A model generated the notes under the pieces. The model saw nothing but the letters and a program-made list of their open reading frames with translations, was not told the origin of the DNA and made no database searches. 30,628 nt of DNA, from the NCBI GenBank assembly GCA_964406135.1, contig CAYOQO010000014.1:1-30628 (forward strand), given 5' to 3'. Shown here piece by piece: positions 7,354-15,004 of this stretch. Position 1 is the first letter of the stretch; each line of letters starts with the position of its first letter. Made by a program: the position numbers and the translations under genes. The DNA is from JACPFN01 sp964406135. GTDB lineage: Bacteria > Babelota > Babeliae > Babelales > Chromulinivoraceae.

Positions 7354-8155
7354 AGAATTTTTGCGATCTGTTCAGTCTGAAAAAATGGATTCTCAATATC
7401 AGACTCCATGGATGAATCAAAAAATTGTAGCTCATCCGTTACTCATGAATTATTCATCGCAACAGATTCCCCATAAAAAATTTGAGCAAGCAAAACAAAC
7501 ACCAAAGACAAAACTTCATTCTCCAAGAAACACTCAAGAAGCTGCAGCAATTTTAAATGTTTCACAAAATGCAACAGAAAAAGAGATTCTTGCTGCGTAC
7601 AGAAAGGCTGCGCTTAAAGCACATCCTGATCTTGGTGGAAGCAATGAAGAAATGAAAATTGTTAATGAAGCAAAAAATCTTTTACAAGCAAATGCAAAGT
7701 ATGCTCAAGGCAAATCGCAGACTGGTTCACAAAAAACAACACATGAAACATCATCAAGAACTCAAGCAAAACAGCAATCAAATACATCATCTAAGACTTC
7801 ATCTAAGGCTTCAAATTTTACTCGAGGAGGAAAAATTGGAGCAGGTGCAATCGTAGGCTCAGGAGTTGCTGCAGGTCTTGAAAAGTATCGACAAAATAAG
7901 TTTGAAGCAGAAATTGCGAATTCTTTAAAAAGGCAGGCTTTAAGACAAGAATTTGAAGAAGAGTTGGATCAAGAAATTGATGAATATTTAATGCGTGAAG
8001 CGATACAAGAAGAGATTCAAGAGCAAAAACGCATAGAACAAATGGAAAAAGATTTGATGTTGCAAGTTAAGCCAAGATCATTTTATAAAACTAACAAAAA
8101 ACTGTGGATGCCTGAATCTGAATTAGCTCAATATTTTAATGCATACCATGGGTAG
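7157..8155 (+). CDS. Exported J-domain (DnaJ-like) protein (332 aa)
   Basis: Starts at ATG 7157 behind GGGGGAG. The signal peptide and spacer (residues 1-66) match the ankyrin-like gene upstream. A J domain spans about residues 122-175: EAAAILNVSQNATEKEILAAY, then the HPD motif at 156-158 in KAHPDLGG and the following helix. A Ser/Thr/Lys/Gln-rich stretch (about 185-225) leads to a glycine-rich hydrophobic segment (GGKIGAGAIVGSGVAAG), possibly a membrane insertion, and then a long charged Glu/Lys/Arg coiled coil. There is no zinc-finger or substrate domain, so it is not a canonical DnaJ. J domains stimulate Hsp70. An exported one suggests a target outside the cytosol, possibly host Hsp70, which is inference. 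Confidence 0.75.
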   Translation: MKFQQKLYSMLIGLLISSSVAPAGIAPVSGSLSSYAAPYGAKAMPAWSNSGVGSQGIPNPQATLNPEFLRSVQSEKMDSQYQTPWMNQKIVAHPLLMNYSSQQIPHKKFEQAKQTPKTKLHSPRNTQEAAAILNVSQNATEKEILAAYRKAALKAHPDLGGSNEEMKIVNEAKNLLQANAKYAQGKSQTGSQKTTHETSSRTQAKQQSNTSSKTSSKASNFTRGGKIGAGAIVGSGVAAGLEKYRQNKFEAEIANSLKRQALRQEFEEELDQEIDEYLMREAIQEEIQEQKRIEQMEKDLMLQVKPRSFYKTNKKLWMPESELAQYFNAYHG

Positions 8156-8179
8156 TCATAGTATTTAAAATTATGTCAT

Positions 8180-8216
8180 AAAAATCCTCAAGTAAAATTG
8201 AGGATTTTTATTTTTT
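8180..8216 (+). terminator. Rho-independent terminator after the J-domain gene
   Basis: AAAAATCCTCAA and TTGAGGATTTTT form the stem, with a short GTAAAA loop and a T-rich tail. Confidence 0.85.
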
Positions 8217-8281
8217 AAAATCTTGTGTTTGAGCCAATGTCATCGGTAGATTTTGATCAAAGTTGTTGATTGGGGGAAATT

Positions 8282-8590
8282 ATGAAACAATTTTTGGTTA
8301 TAATTTTTATCTTAACGGGAAGCTTTAGGTTAGCATTTTCAATGCATCGTGATGAATTGGAGCGCCAATTTTTAAATCGTTCGCCTGATGAAATTTCATA
8401 TCCATATCGTGATAATTGTTGTGCAAAATGTGTGCACATGGTGATGGTAGATGATGAGAATGAACAAAATTTGAGACCGTCGCGAATGTATCATTGTTTA
8501 TGTGTAAGCTGTGCTGTAGGTACAGGAGTTGTCGCTTTGACAGCAGCTTTAGTTTGGGTTATTGGTCAGCATCATACTCAAAGTCTTTGA
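8282..8590 (+). CDS. Small exported Cys-rich protein with C-terminal membrane segment (102 aa)
   Basis: Starts at ATG 8282 behind GGGGGAAA. The signal peptide is MKQFLVIIFILTGSFRLAFS. The middle is charged and contains DNCCAKCVHM, and CLCVSCAVG lies just before a hydrophobic C-terminal helix (TGVVALTAALVWVIG). Seven Cys between residues 45 and 80 could form disulfides or bind metal. I do not recognise the family. It is expressed from its own transcription unit, since a terminator lies just upstream. Confidence 0.65.
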   Translation: MKQFLVIIFILTGSFRLAFSMHRDELERQFLNRSPDEISYPYRDNCCAKCVHMVMVDDENEQNLRPSRMYHCLCVSCAVGTGVVALTAALVWVIGQHHTQSL

Positions 8591-8688
8591 AATGTCGCAT
8601 CAATAGACACAAATGAAGATTTTTGTTATCATGAAGGTATGTTGTTATCAATGTCTGTTAGAATTTTTAAATCGTAAAGACTTCCCTT

Positions 8689-10476
8689 ATGTCAAATAGC
8701 TCCCATATTCGAAATATCGCAATTATTGCTCACGTTGACCATGGTAAAACTACTTTGGTTGATCAATTACTTCGCCAATCAGGTACTATTTCTGATGCTC
8801 AAGATCGTGTGATGGATTCAGATTCTATTGAAAAAGAACGTGGAATCACCATTTTGGCAAAAAATACCGGAATTTTGTACAAAGGCCATAAAATCAACAT
8901 TGTTGATACTCCTGGTCACGCAGATTTTGGTGGAGAAGTTGAACGAACGTTACAAATGGTTGAAGGATTTTTGCTTTTGGTTGATGCTGCAGAAGGTGTA
9001 CTTCCAGGTACTCGGTTTGTGTTGCAAAAAGCATTATCTTTAGGGCTTCGTCCTATTGTAGTGATCAATAAAATTGATCGTAAAGATGCAGCTATTGAAC
9101 AAACAGAGCAACAAATTTATGATCTTTTCTTAGATTTAGTTACTGATGAATCACAACTTGAATTTCCAACATTGTATGGATCATCTCGTCAAGGTTTTAT
9201 GACAACTGATTTAAAAGTAAAATCAGATACTTTGGTACCACTTCTTGATAAAATTATTGAAACAGTTCCTGCACCAAAACCTGAAGTTGATAGTTTGCAA
9301 CTTTTGGTTACAAATTTAGATCACTCAGATTTCTTAGGTTCACTTGCAGTTGGCCGTATTTTTAGCGGTACTCTTAAAGTGGGTGATCAAGTTATTTTAT
9401 GCCGTGATGAAAAAGTGAGTCAGCCAACACGCATTACGAAAATGTGGCAGTTTTTAGGGGTACAGCGTATTGAAGTAGAAGAATCTTCGTATGGAGATAT
9501 AGTTTGCGTTGCAGGATTTACCACACAGCCAGAACTTGGCGTTACATTGTGTAACGTGGGAAAACCAGTTCCTCATAGTTATGTCAAAGTTGATGAACCA
9601 ACATTGACTATGTATTTTTCAGTTAACGATTCTCCGTTTAATGGAAAAGAAGGTAAACTTTTAACATCGCGTCAAATTCGTGAACGCTTGGAACGTGAAC
9701 TTCGTAAAAACGTTGCACTTCGAGTGGAAGATACGCCGTCTGCTGAGGTGTTTAAAGTTTCTGGTCGTGGACAATTACACTTAGGAATTTTGATTGAAAA
9801 TATGCGTCGTGAAGGTTTTGAGCTTCAAGTATCTGCTCCTGAAGTAATTTACAAAACTGTTAATGGTGAAAAACAAGAACCGTTCGAGTTGGTAACTATT
9901 GATGTTGAAGAGCAATATCGTGGTTCTGTGATGGATAAAATGGGAACACGTAAGGGTGAACTTGTGAACATGAAGCCATTGCATGATGGTCGTATTCGTA
10001 TGGAATTTGAAATTCCTTCACAAGGGCTTATTGGATTCCGTTCACAATTTTTGGTTGATACGCGTGGAACTGGAATTATGAATATGAGTTTTCTTGGTTA
10101 TCGAGCATGCAAAGGTGAAATGCATGAACGTATCAAAGGTGCATTGATTGCTTTGGAAAATGGACCGGTAACTGCATATGCACTTGATACATTGCAAGAA
10201 CGTGGAATTTTGTTTGTAGCGCCTGGAGATAAAGTTTATGGTGGCATGATCATTGGTGAGCATTCACGTGACATGGATCTTGATGTGAACCCATGCAAAT
10301 TGAAAAAACTTTCAAACATGCGTGCATCAGGTACTGATGATGCAGTAAAATTACCACCAGTAAAAATAATGACACTTGAGCAATGTATGGAATGGATTCG
10401 TCCTGATGAATTGATTGAAATTACTCCAACTTCAATTCGCTTGCGTAAAAAAATACTTCAAGCAAATCGACGATAA
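8689..10476 (+). CDS. typA: GTPase TypA/BipA
   Basis: A 595-aa translational GTPase of full family length. G1 is AHVDHGKT (residues 14-21), the switch region holds KERGITI (49-55), G3 is DTPGH (73-77) and G4 is NKID (127-130). Domain 2 and EF-G-like domains III and V follow, then the TypA-specific C-terminal domain with GLIGFRSQFL and VYGGMIIGEHSRDMDLDVNP. TypA binds ribosomes and assists 50S assembly and translation under stress or cold. It appears to be monocistronic. The start ATG at 8689 gives the expected short N-terminus. No strong Shine-Dalgarno sequence is visible. Confidence 0.97.
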   Translation: MSNSSHIRNIAIIAHVDHGKTTLVDQLLRQSGTISDAQDRVMDSDSIEKERGITILAKNTGILYKGHKINIVDTPGHADFGGEVERTLQMVEGFLLLVDAAEGVLPGTRFVLQKALSLGLRPIVVINKIDRKDAAIEQTEQQIYDLFLDLVTDESQLEFPTLYGSSRQGFMTTDLKVKSDTLVPLLDKIIETVPAPKPEVDSLQLLVTNLDHSDFLGSLAVGRIFSGTLKVGDQVILCRDEKVSQPTRITKMWQFLGVQRIEVEESSYGDIVCVAGFTTQPELGVTLCNVGKPVPHSYVKVDEPTLTMYFSVNDSPFNGKEGKLLTSRQIRERLERELRKNVALRVEDTPSAEVFKVSGRGQLHLGILIENMRREGFELQVSAPEVIYKTVNGEKQEPFELVTIDVEEQYRGSVMDKMGTRKGELVNMKPLHDGRIRMEFEIPSQGLIGFRSQFLVDTRGTGIMNMSFLGYRACKGEMHERIKGALIALENGPVTAYALDTLQERGILFVAPGDKVYGGMIIGEHSRDMDLDVNPCKLKKLSNMRASGTDDAVKLPPVKIMTLEQCMEWIRPDELIEITPTSIRLRKKILQANRR

Positions 10477-10484
10477 ATGACGTA

Positions 10485-10514
10485 GTCGTCCCCGGCTTGA
10501 ACGGGGATCAAGAC
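10485..10514. repeat. Dispersed palindromic repeat after typA
   Basis: TCCCCG (10489-10494) and CGGGGA (10502-10507) pair around GCTTGAA, with outer GTC/GAC. It has the same general shape as the palindromes at 4530-4560 and 22966-23015 and differs in G+C from the genes around it. Confidence 0.65.
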
Positions 10515-10532
10515 ATTAAAAAATATCATTTT

Positions 10533-10568
10533 AAATGGGTGCAACTTTTCAGTTGCACCCATTTTTTA
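10533..10568. terminator. Bidirectional terminator between typA and the converging gene
   Basis: AAATGGGTGCAACT and AGTTGCACCCATTT form a 14-bp stem around TTTC, followed by Ts on the plus strand. It serves typA best. On the minus strand it lies directly after the stop of the gene ending at 10566. Confidence 0.85.
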
Positions 10569-11066
10569 TTTTCCATGGCCGATGGGTAATTTGGTCAGAT
10601 AATAGGTGATTCCACCTATCAAAACAGGTATAAAGGTTCCGAAAAAAATCATAGTAATGCGACGGCATTGATCTGAAGAATTTTGTGCACCAAGTATTGG
10701 TGTTCGTGGTGAATTGGTAGTTACTGAAATGGTTGTATAGGTCGTTGTTACAGGTGATGGAGGAACTAAATACTCTGTGCCGGTTACAATAGTGGGAGTA
10801 GGATTTGAACCATAGTTTGCTGGAGGTTGAGCAGTAGGTAAAAATAAATGTTGATTTTCTGGCGTGACAGGTGTTCCTAAAATTGAATGTTCATATGGAT
10901 TTGGAACATAAGCCGTGGTTGCTGGAACGAGGTGTCGATCATGAGAAAATGAAACTTCTTGCAAAGGTCTGACGGGATAAGGATAAGGAACTTGGTCAGG
11001 ATAGTGTGCCGTGTGAACCGATAATGAGACCATAAGCATCAACAGATAAAAAATATATTTTTTCAT
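10566..11066 (-). CDS. Exported Pro/Thr/Tyr-rich protein with C-terminal membrane anchor (166 aa)
   Basis: Signal peptide MKKYIFYLLMLMVSLSVHTA, then PYPYPVRP and a long Pro/Thr/Val/Tyr-rich low-complexity region. Near the C-terminus a hydrophobic helix (MIFFGTFIPVLIGGITYYL) is preceded by basic residues and followed by a short basic tail. The layout (leader, extended linker, single anchor) suggests a cell-envelope protein. No family is recognised. The start ATG at 11066 has AAGG upstream. It follows the small gene at 11096-11335 on the same strand with about 30 bases between them. Confidence 0.65.
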   Translation of the reverse strand: MKKYIFYLLMLMVSLSVHTAHYPDQVPYPYPVRPLQEVSFSHDRHLVPATTAYVPNPYEHSILGTPVTPENQHLFLPTAQPPANYGSNPTPTIVTGTEYLVPPSPVTTTYTTISVTTNSPRTPILGAQNSSDQCRRITMIFFGTFIPVLIGGITYYLTKLPIGHGK

Positions 11067-11095
11067 GTAAAGCCTTGAGGGTTAATTTGAAATAA

Positions 11096-11335
11096 TTATG
11101 AATTTTCAGATTTTTTTCTTGAATGATATGTTGGAGAATTTAAAGTTCTTTCACGGGTTGCAGGATCGTAAAAAGGCATGCTTGCCAAGCCAAAAATGAG
11201 ATTACTATTGTCCATGTGAGATGTATAAGTATTTGATTTTGAAGAACTGCTTTTTTGTCCGGAATGTTTATTGTGCTGTGACGCGAAACAAATTGAAAAG
11301 ATCATGCTTAAACCCAAAAAAATAAGTTTTTTCAT
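11096..11335 (-). CDS. Small exported protein (79 aa)
   Basis: Signal peptide MKKLIFLGLSMIFSICFAS, followed by a polar His/Ser/Lys-rich mature part of about 60 residues with no Cys. AGGA lies before the ATG at 11335. It is upstream of, and likely co-transcribed with, the anchored protein ending at 10566. No family is recognised. Low complexity limits what can be said, but the leader and ribosome site support a real gene. Confidence 0.55.
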   Translation of the reverse strand: MKKLIFLGLSMIFSICFASQHNKHSGQKSSSSKSNTYTSHMDNSNLIFGLASMPFYDPATRERTLNSPTYHSRKKSENS

Positions 11336-11443
11336 GAAATGTTCCTGTATTTAAAAAAATGATGACACTGTTTATGTTTTTAAAGATAAAAACTTTATAA
11401 AGCAAGAAAATTATAAAAAACGGCATAGGTTACGTGCATTTTT

Positions 11444-11449
11444 TATAAT
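11444..11449 (+). promoter_or_regulatory. Candidate -10 element upstream of the 11498 gene
   Basis: A perfect TATAAT lies about 50 bases before the ATG at 11498. I see no good -35 at the right distance, so confidence is low. Confidence 0.3.
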
Positions 11450-11497
11450 TTATGGCACACTCAAAGCAATTTTGATAAAAATATTGTGTAAGGAATT

Positions 11498-11839
11498 ATG
11501 ATGGGGTTTTGGAAATGTGCTTGCTTGTGTATACTTTTGTGTGGATCAGAAGAGAAAAAAAAGAAACCAGAGATGCTGCAAAAATTGGTGGTTGATGAAC
11601 AACGATTTGATGCACAAGTTGAAACAAATGCAAATTGTGTGAATTTAGATATTCATGCATGGCTCAATGACGTTGATGAGCAATCAAAAATAGATAAAAT
11701 ATCTTGTGAAACGTTTGATGATGCAACTGATAAAATGTTACAGAATTATAGTCAAGAAAAAAATGCTTGGGGGTTTCGAAATGGCGCTTTTGAACCGCCA
11801 TTGAATCAATATCGCAGCAGGTTGAAAAAAAAGAATTAA
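11498..11839 (+). CDS. Small protein of unknown function (113 aa), paralogue of the next gene
   Basis: Starts at ATG 11498 behind AAGGA; a second ATG follows at once. The short hydrophobic N-terminus (MGFWKCACLCILLCGSEEKK) could be a signal peptide or lipoprotein-like leader, since a Cys lies at its end. The mature part contains NLDIHAWLNDV and KIDKISCETFDD. The downstream protein has DPAIYAWLSQV and KKIDHSLNIP in the same order, so the two look like divergent paralogues. Together with the 20-base spacing this suggests a two-gene unit. Function is unknown. Confidence 0.6.
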   Translation: MMGFWKCACLCILLCGSEEKKKKPEMLQKLVVDEQRFDAQVETNANCVNLDIHAWLNDVDEQSKIDKISCETFDDATDKMLQNYSQEKNAWGFRNGAFEPPLNQYRSRLKKKN

Positions 11840-11859
11840 AAATTTTAAAAGGGGCGTTT

Positions 11860-12276
11860 GTGAAAAAAATGGTAATCATGGTTGTTATCATGGTGGATAG
11901 CATAGTTCACGCAAGTTGTGATAACATGAATAATCGAGAAAAAGATGCATTTCGTATGAATTCAGCCTTTATTTTGCCTTGGCATCGAATGCAAGATCCT
12001 GCAATTTATGCATGGTTATCTCAGGTCATAGTGCCAAAAAAAATAGATCATAGCTTGAACATTCCTCATGCTTGTATTGCCAATGATCATGTTGTTGATC
12101 CTGATATTTTGGAAGAATATGAAGCATTGGAGCAAATAAATGATTTGCTCAAGCAAGGATTTGTTCCTGTGCCTGATAAAAATGTACCATTAACCTGCAG
12201 CTCAAGACCAATGACTCCCAAACCGCAAAAAATGCTTCCTGCTTTTCCAGAAAAAGGGCTTGATTTGTTTGAATAA
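11860..12276 (+). CDS. Small exported protein of unknown function (138 aa)
   Basis: The likely start is GTG 11860 behind AAAGGGG; the in-frame ATG at 11869 would lie too far from it. The signal peptide is MKKMVIMVVIMVDSIVHAS. The mature part holds AIYAWLSQV, KKIDHSLNIPHACI, an acidic helix (DPDILEEYEALEQINDLL) and a Pro-rich tail. It shares the (I)xAWLxxV...KID pattern with its upstream neighbour. No family is recognised. Confidence 0.6.
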   Translation: MKKMVIMVVIMVDSIVHASCDNMNNREKDAFRMNSAFILPWHRMQDPAIYAWLSQVIVPKKIDHSLNIPHACIANDHVVDPDILEEYEALEQINDLLKQGFVPVPDKNVPLTCSSRPMTPKPQKMLPAFPEKGLDLFE

Positions 12277-12296
12277 ATAATTTTTCAAGATCCTTT

Positions 12297-12325
12297 TTGA
12301 CAAAATTGTCGATTTGGGGCATATT
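12297..12325 (+). promoter_or_regulatory. Promoter candidate of rpmE-prfA
   Basis: TTGACA (12297-12302), 17 bases, CATATT (12320-12325), about 40 bases before the rpmE start. The -35 overlaps a short inverted repeat, GACAAAATTGTC (12299-12310), which could be an operator. Confidence 0.45.
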
Positions 12326-12364
12326 TAAAGAGTATAAAATTTGTCATTTTAAAGGTATCAATCT

Positions 12365-12562
12365 ATGAAAACAGGTATTCATCCAAAAGTTTTTAACGTT
12401 GAAGTCAAATGCAGCTGCGGTAGCACTTTCAAAACTCGTTCAACAAAACAAGAAATTCATCCAACTTTGTGCTCAAGCTGTCATCCATTCTTTACAGGTC
12501 AGCAAAAATTCATTGATACTGCTGGTCGTATCGAAAAATTCCAAAAGAAATTTTCAAAATAG
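12365..12562 (+). CDS. rpmE: 50S ribosomal protein L31
   Basis: The 65-aa protein begins MKTGIHPKV and carries the zinc-binding set C16, C18, C36 and C39 (KCSCGS and LCSSCHPFFTG), the zinc-containing form of L31. HPFFTGQQKFIDTAGR is a strong family signature. L31 bridges the two ribosomal subunits at the central protuberance. It is followed after 30 bases by prfA, probably as one operon. AAAGG lies just upstream of the start. Confidence 0.96.
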   Translation: MKTGIHPKVFNVEVKCSCGSTFKTRSTKQEIHPTLCSSCHPFFTGQQKFIDTAGRIEKFQKKFSK

Positions 12563-12592
12563 CCTGGCTTTTCTTACGAACAGGAACACGTT

Positions 12593-13666
12593 GTGTTTGC
12601 AAAGTGGGATCAGTTAGAAGCTTTATATAAAAAATTAGAAGCTCAAATTCTTTCAGGTGATATGCCTGCAAAGGATCGTAGTGAAATTCAACGAAATGCT
12701 TCAGTCATTTCTGATATTTTGCGTGTTTATCATGAGCTTGAATCAACCAAAACGATGTTGTCCGATACACAAAAACAGGCTGAGCAGGAAAAAGATGCTG
12801 AGCTTGTTCTTTTGTACAAACAAGAATTAATCGATTTAGCAATAAAAATCACAGCTTTAGAAAAAGATCTTGAAGATTTGATGTATCCGCCTGATGAATT
12901 GAGCAGCAGAAGTGCGTATCTTGAAATTCGAGCTGGTACTGGTGGACAAGAAGCTGCACTTTTTGCAGGTGATTTGCTTAAAATGTATCTTTTGTATGCA
13001 CAAAAACGACATTGGAAAACCAGCATTGTCAGTGAAAGTTCTACAGACCTTGGTGGCCTGAAAGAAGTCGTTGTTTATATTGCAGGAAAATCTGTATATG
13101 GACTTTTAAAACTTGAATCTGGCGTGCATCGAGTGCAGCGAGTTCCTGCAACAGAAACTGCGGGTCGTGTGCATACTTCAACGGCAACGGTTGCGGTGCT
13201 TCCAGAAGCAGAAGATGTGGATGTACAAATTAATGAATCTGATTTGCGTATTGATGTGTATCGTTCTGGTGGTGCTGGAGGTCAGCATGTCAACACAACA
13301 GATTCTGCAGTTCGCGTAACACATATACCAACGGGTGTTGTGGTTGCATGTCAAGAAGAACGGTCACAGCATAAAAACAAAGCAAAAGCTTTAAAAGTAC
13401 TAAAATCTCGAATTTTGGCACATGCGCAAGAAGTACAAAGAAGTCAGCAAGCGCAATCGCGCAAAGAGCAAATTGGAACTGGTGAACGTTCTGAAAAAAT
13501 TCGAACTTATAATTATCCGCAAAATCGAGTTACTGATCATCAAGTTGAACAATCATGGCAATCGCTTGAATTTATCATGCAAGGTGATATGGACAACATT
13601 GTGCAAGCATTACAGGACAAATCTCGTATTGATCGTCGATTGTTGCCAGTTTTAGAAAATTTATAA
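12593..13666 (+). CDS. prfA: Peptide chain release factor 1
   Basis: The 357-aa protein begins at GTG 12593 (MFAKWDQLEALYKKLE), the expected RF1 N-terminus. The stop-codon recognition tripeptide is PAT at residues 185-187 (VPATETAGRVHTS), as in RF1 rather than the SPF of RF2, so it reads UAA and UAG. The catalytic GGQ is at 229-231 in GGAGGQHVN. IRTYNYPQNRVTDH near the C-terminus is also typical. It hydrolyses peptidyl-tRNA on the terminating ribosome. It is likely co-transcribed with rpmE and is closed by a terminator. Confidence 0.97.
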   Translation: MFAKWDQLEALYKKLEAQILSGDMPAKDRSEIQRNASVISDILRVYHELESTKTMLSDTQKQAEQEKDAELVLLYKQELIDLAIKITALEKDLEDLMYPPDELSSRSAYLEIRAGTGGQEAALFAGDLLKMYLLYAQKRHWKTSIVSESSTDLGGLKEVVVYIAGKSVYGLLKLESGVHRVQRVPATETAGRVHTSTATVAVLPEAEDVDVQINESDLRIDVYRSGGAGGQHVNTTDSAVRVTHIPTGVVVACQEERSQHKNKAKALKVLKSRILAHAQEVQRSQQAQSRKEQIGTGERSEKIRTYNYPQNRVTDHQVEQSWQSLEFIMQGDMDNIVQALQDKSRIDRRLLPVLENL

Positions 13667-13682
13667 TTTTATTTTTATCATA

Positions 13683-13712
13683 AAAAAGGCTCCAAATTTC
13701 GGAGCCTTTTTT
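13683..13712. terminator. Bidirectional terminator between prfA and the converging gene
   Basis: AAAAAAGGCTCC and GGAGCCTTTTTT form a 12-bp stem around AAATTTC, with A- and T-runs that serve both strands. Confidence 0.9.
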
Positions 13713-13714
13713 AT

Positions 13715-14368
13715 TTATGCTTCAATGAAATGTAACAATTTTTTGAGAGTTGTTGTGTCATCACATTGGGTTGTTGCTTGTTGCATGGACTGTTTCAAGC
13801 ATGCATGAACCATGTCAACTTTAGTTTCAATTTCTTGAGCTAATTTTTGTAAATTCGCAAAATTTTGATCGATGAGCTGTAATTTTAAATTTTTATGCAA
13901 AGTTTGAGTCCAGATTTGCAGCTGTTCAAGTTCTGCAGCAGAAGCAATGCCCTGGCGATTAAAGATTAAGTAGGGTTGTAAAATTGATTCATGCAATATT
14001 GCTAAATTGTTTTGCAGATCTGTGAGTGATTGAGTGATCAGTTTTGCAAGCATAGCATTTTTTAAGCTATTTTTCATCTGTTCTTGTTCATCGGCTTTGC
14101 GTTGTGTTTCTTTTTCATGTTGGTTCATTTGTGCCAATTTCAATGTATTAAGTTCATCATTAAATTCATCTTGTTGCACAGGAACTTCATTGATCAAAAA
14201 TTGTTCCGATGATACGCCATTATCAGATTTTTTTGTATGAGTAAATTTTTTATTATTGATGATTATGGTAGAGCTGGACATGGCATGAGATGCATTGTAA
14301 AATTGTGCAAAATTTTGGAATGATTGTAACATGCACATACAGAAAAATATTTGAAAATATTTGTTCAT
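13715..14368 (-). CDS. Exported coiled-coil protein (217 aa)
   Basis: The N-terminus MNKYFQIFFCMCMLQSFQNF is a plausible signal peptide. From about residue 70 the protein is a continuous Gln/Glu/Lys/Leu-rich helix predicted to form coiled coils (NTLKLAQMNQHEKETQRKAD, then QEIETKVDMVHACLKQSM). It ends TTTLKKLLHFIEA. AAGGGG precedes the ATG at 14368. No family is recognised. A periplasmic or secreted structural role is possible but unproven. Confidence 0.65.
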   Translation of the reverse strand: MNKYFQIFFCMCMLQSFQNFAQFYNASHAMSSSTIIINNKKFTHTKKSDNGVSSEQFLINEVPVQQDEFNDELNTLKLAQMNQHEKETQRKADEQEQMKNSLKNAMLAKLITQSLTDLQNNLAILHESILQPYLIFNRQGIASAAELEQLQIWTQTLHKNLKLQLIDQNFANLQKLAQEIETKVDMVHACLKQSMQQATTQCDDTTTLKKLLHFIEA

Positions 14369-14440
14369 AAAACCCCTTTGGTTGAGTCATTGATATAAAA
14401 TTTTTCAATTATATAATGTAAGGCAATATTGACATAAAAA

Positions 14441-14486
14441 AGATCAAAGTTCAATCATAGATCAAAGAAAAAAAGTGTGGTATAAT
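14441..14486 (+). promoter_or_regulatory. Promoter of the MerR-type regulator with direct repeats
   Basis: An extended -10 (TGGTATAAT, 14478-14486) lies 48 bases before the ATG at 14534. Two exact AGATCAAAG repeats (14441-14449 and 14459-14467) sit 18 bases apart just upstream, where an activator or repressor could bind. The -10 is clear, the -35 is poor, and the operator role is inferred. No CTTGAGT-N7-ACTCAAG HspR box was seen. Confidence 0.45.
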
Positions 14487-14533
14487 AAATCGGTTCATGG
14501 ACGTGTGGATCCATAAAGTTTTGGAATAAAACA

Positions 14534-14998
14534 ATGGCGGAAAAAAAAATTAAACGTGGACAGGGTTTCTATTCTATCTCTGCAGTTTCAAAAATGTTTT
14601 CAGTGCATCAGCAAACAATTCGGTTGTATGAAAAAGAAGGATTTATTCAACCAAAACGTTCTGAAGGAAATACGAGAATGTTTGGTGAAGAAGATGTAGA
14701 AAAACTTGAAGAAATTATTCATCTTACGCATCAATTGGGCATTAATTTGGCAGGTGTTGAAATGATTTTGCAACTGCATAAAAAAATTAAAAAAATGCAA
14801 AGCGAGATGAACAAAGTTTTTGCACAGACACAACAAGAACTTGAGCAAGAAACAACTGCTCGAAAAGCATTAATTCAAGGTTATTCAGTTCAATTGCAAG
14901 AAAAAAAACAAAAAACTCAACAAGATAATTTGAAAAAAACCGCATCAAATTCAGAGAACTTAGCATTTAAAGATTGGGATATAGATTACGAAGAGTAA
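14534..14998 (+). CDS. MerR-family transcriptional regulator, HspR-like
   Basis: A 154-aa protein with an N-terminal winged helix-turn-helix at about residues 11-75: YSISAVSKMFSVHQQTIRLYE, then EGFIQPKRSEGNTRMFGEEDV, then LTHQLGINLAGVEMIL. The pattern (I)SxV.....VHxQTxRLYE..G...P.R..GNTR and the LGxNLAGVExIL helix match HspR, the heat-shock repressor branch of MerR, better than metal-sensing MerR proteins. A long coiled coil (80-125) and a polar tail follow. The metal-binding Cys of MerR are absent. It may control chaperone genes elsewhere. No dnaK operon is nearby. Confidence 0.8.
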   Translation: MAEKKIKRGQGFYSISAVSKMFSVHQQTIRLYEKEGFIQPKRSEGNTRMFGEEDVEKLEEIIHLTHQLGINLAGVEMILQLHKKIKKMQSEMNKVFAQTQQELEQETTARKALIQGYSVQLQEKKQKTQQDNLKKTASNSENLAFKDWDIDYEE

Positions 14999-15004
14999 TA
15001 TGCT

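Noticed and set aside
12399..12617. A 72-codon frame overlapping rpmE and the prfA start
   Set aside because: Overlaps a certain ribosomal protein gene in another frame and resembles no protein.
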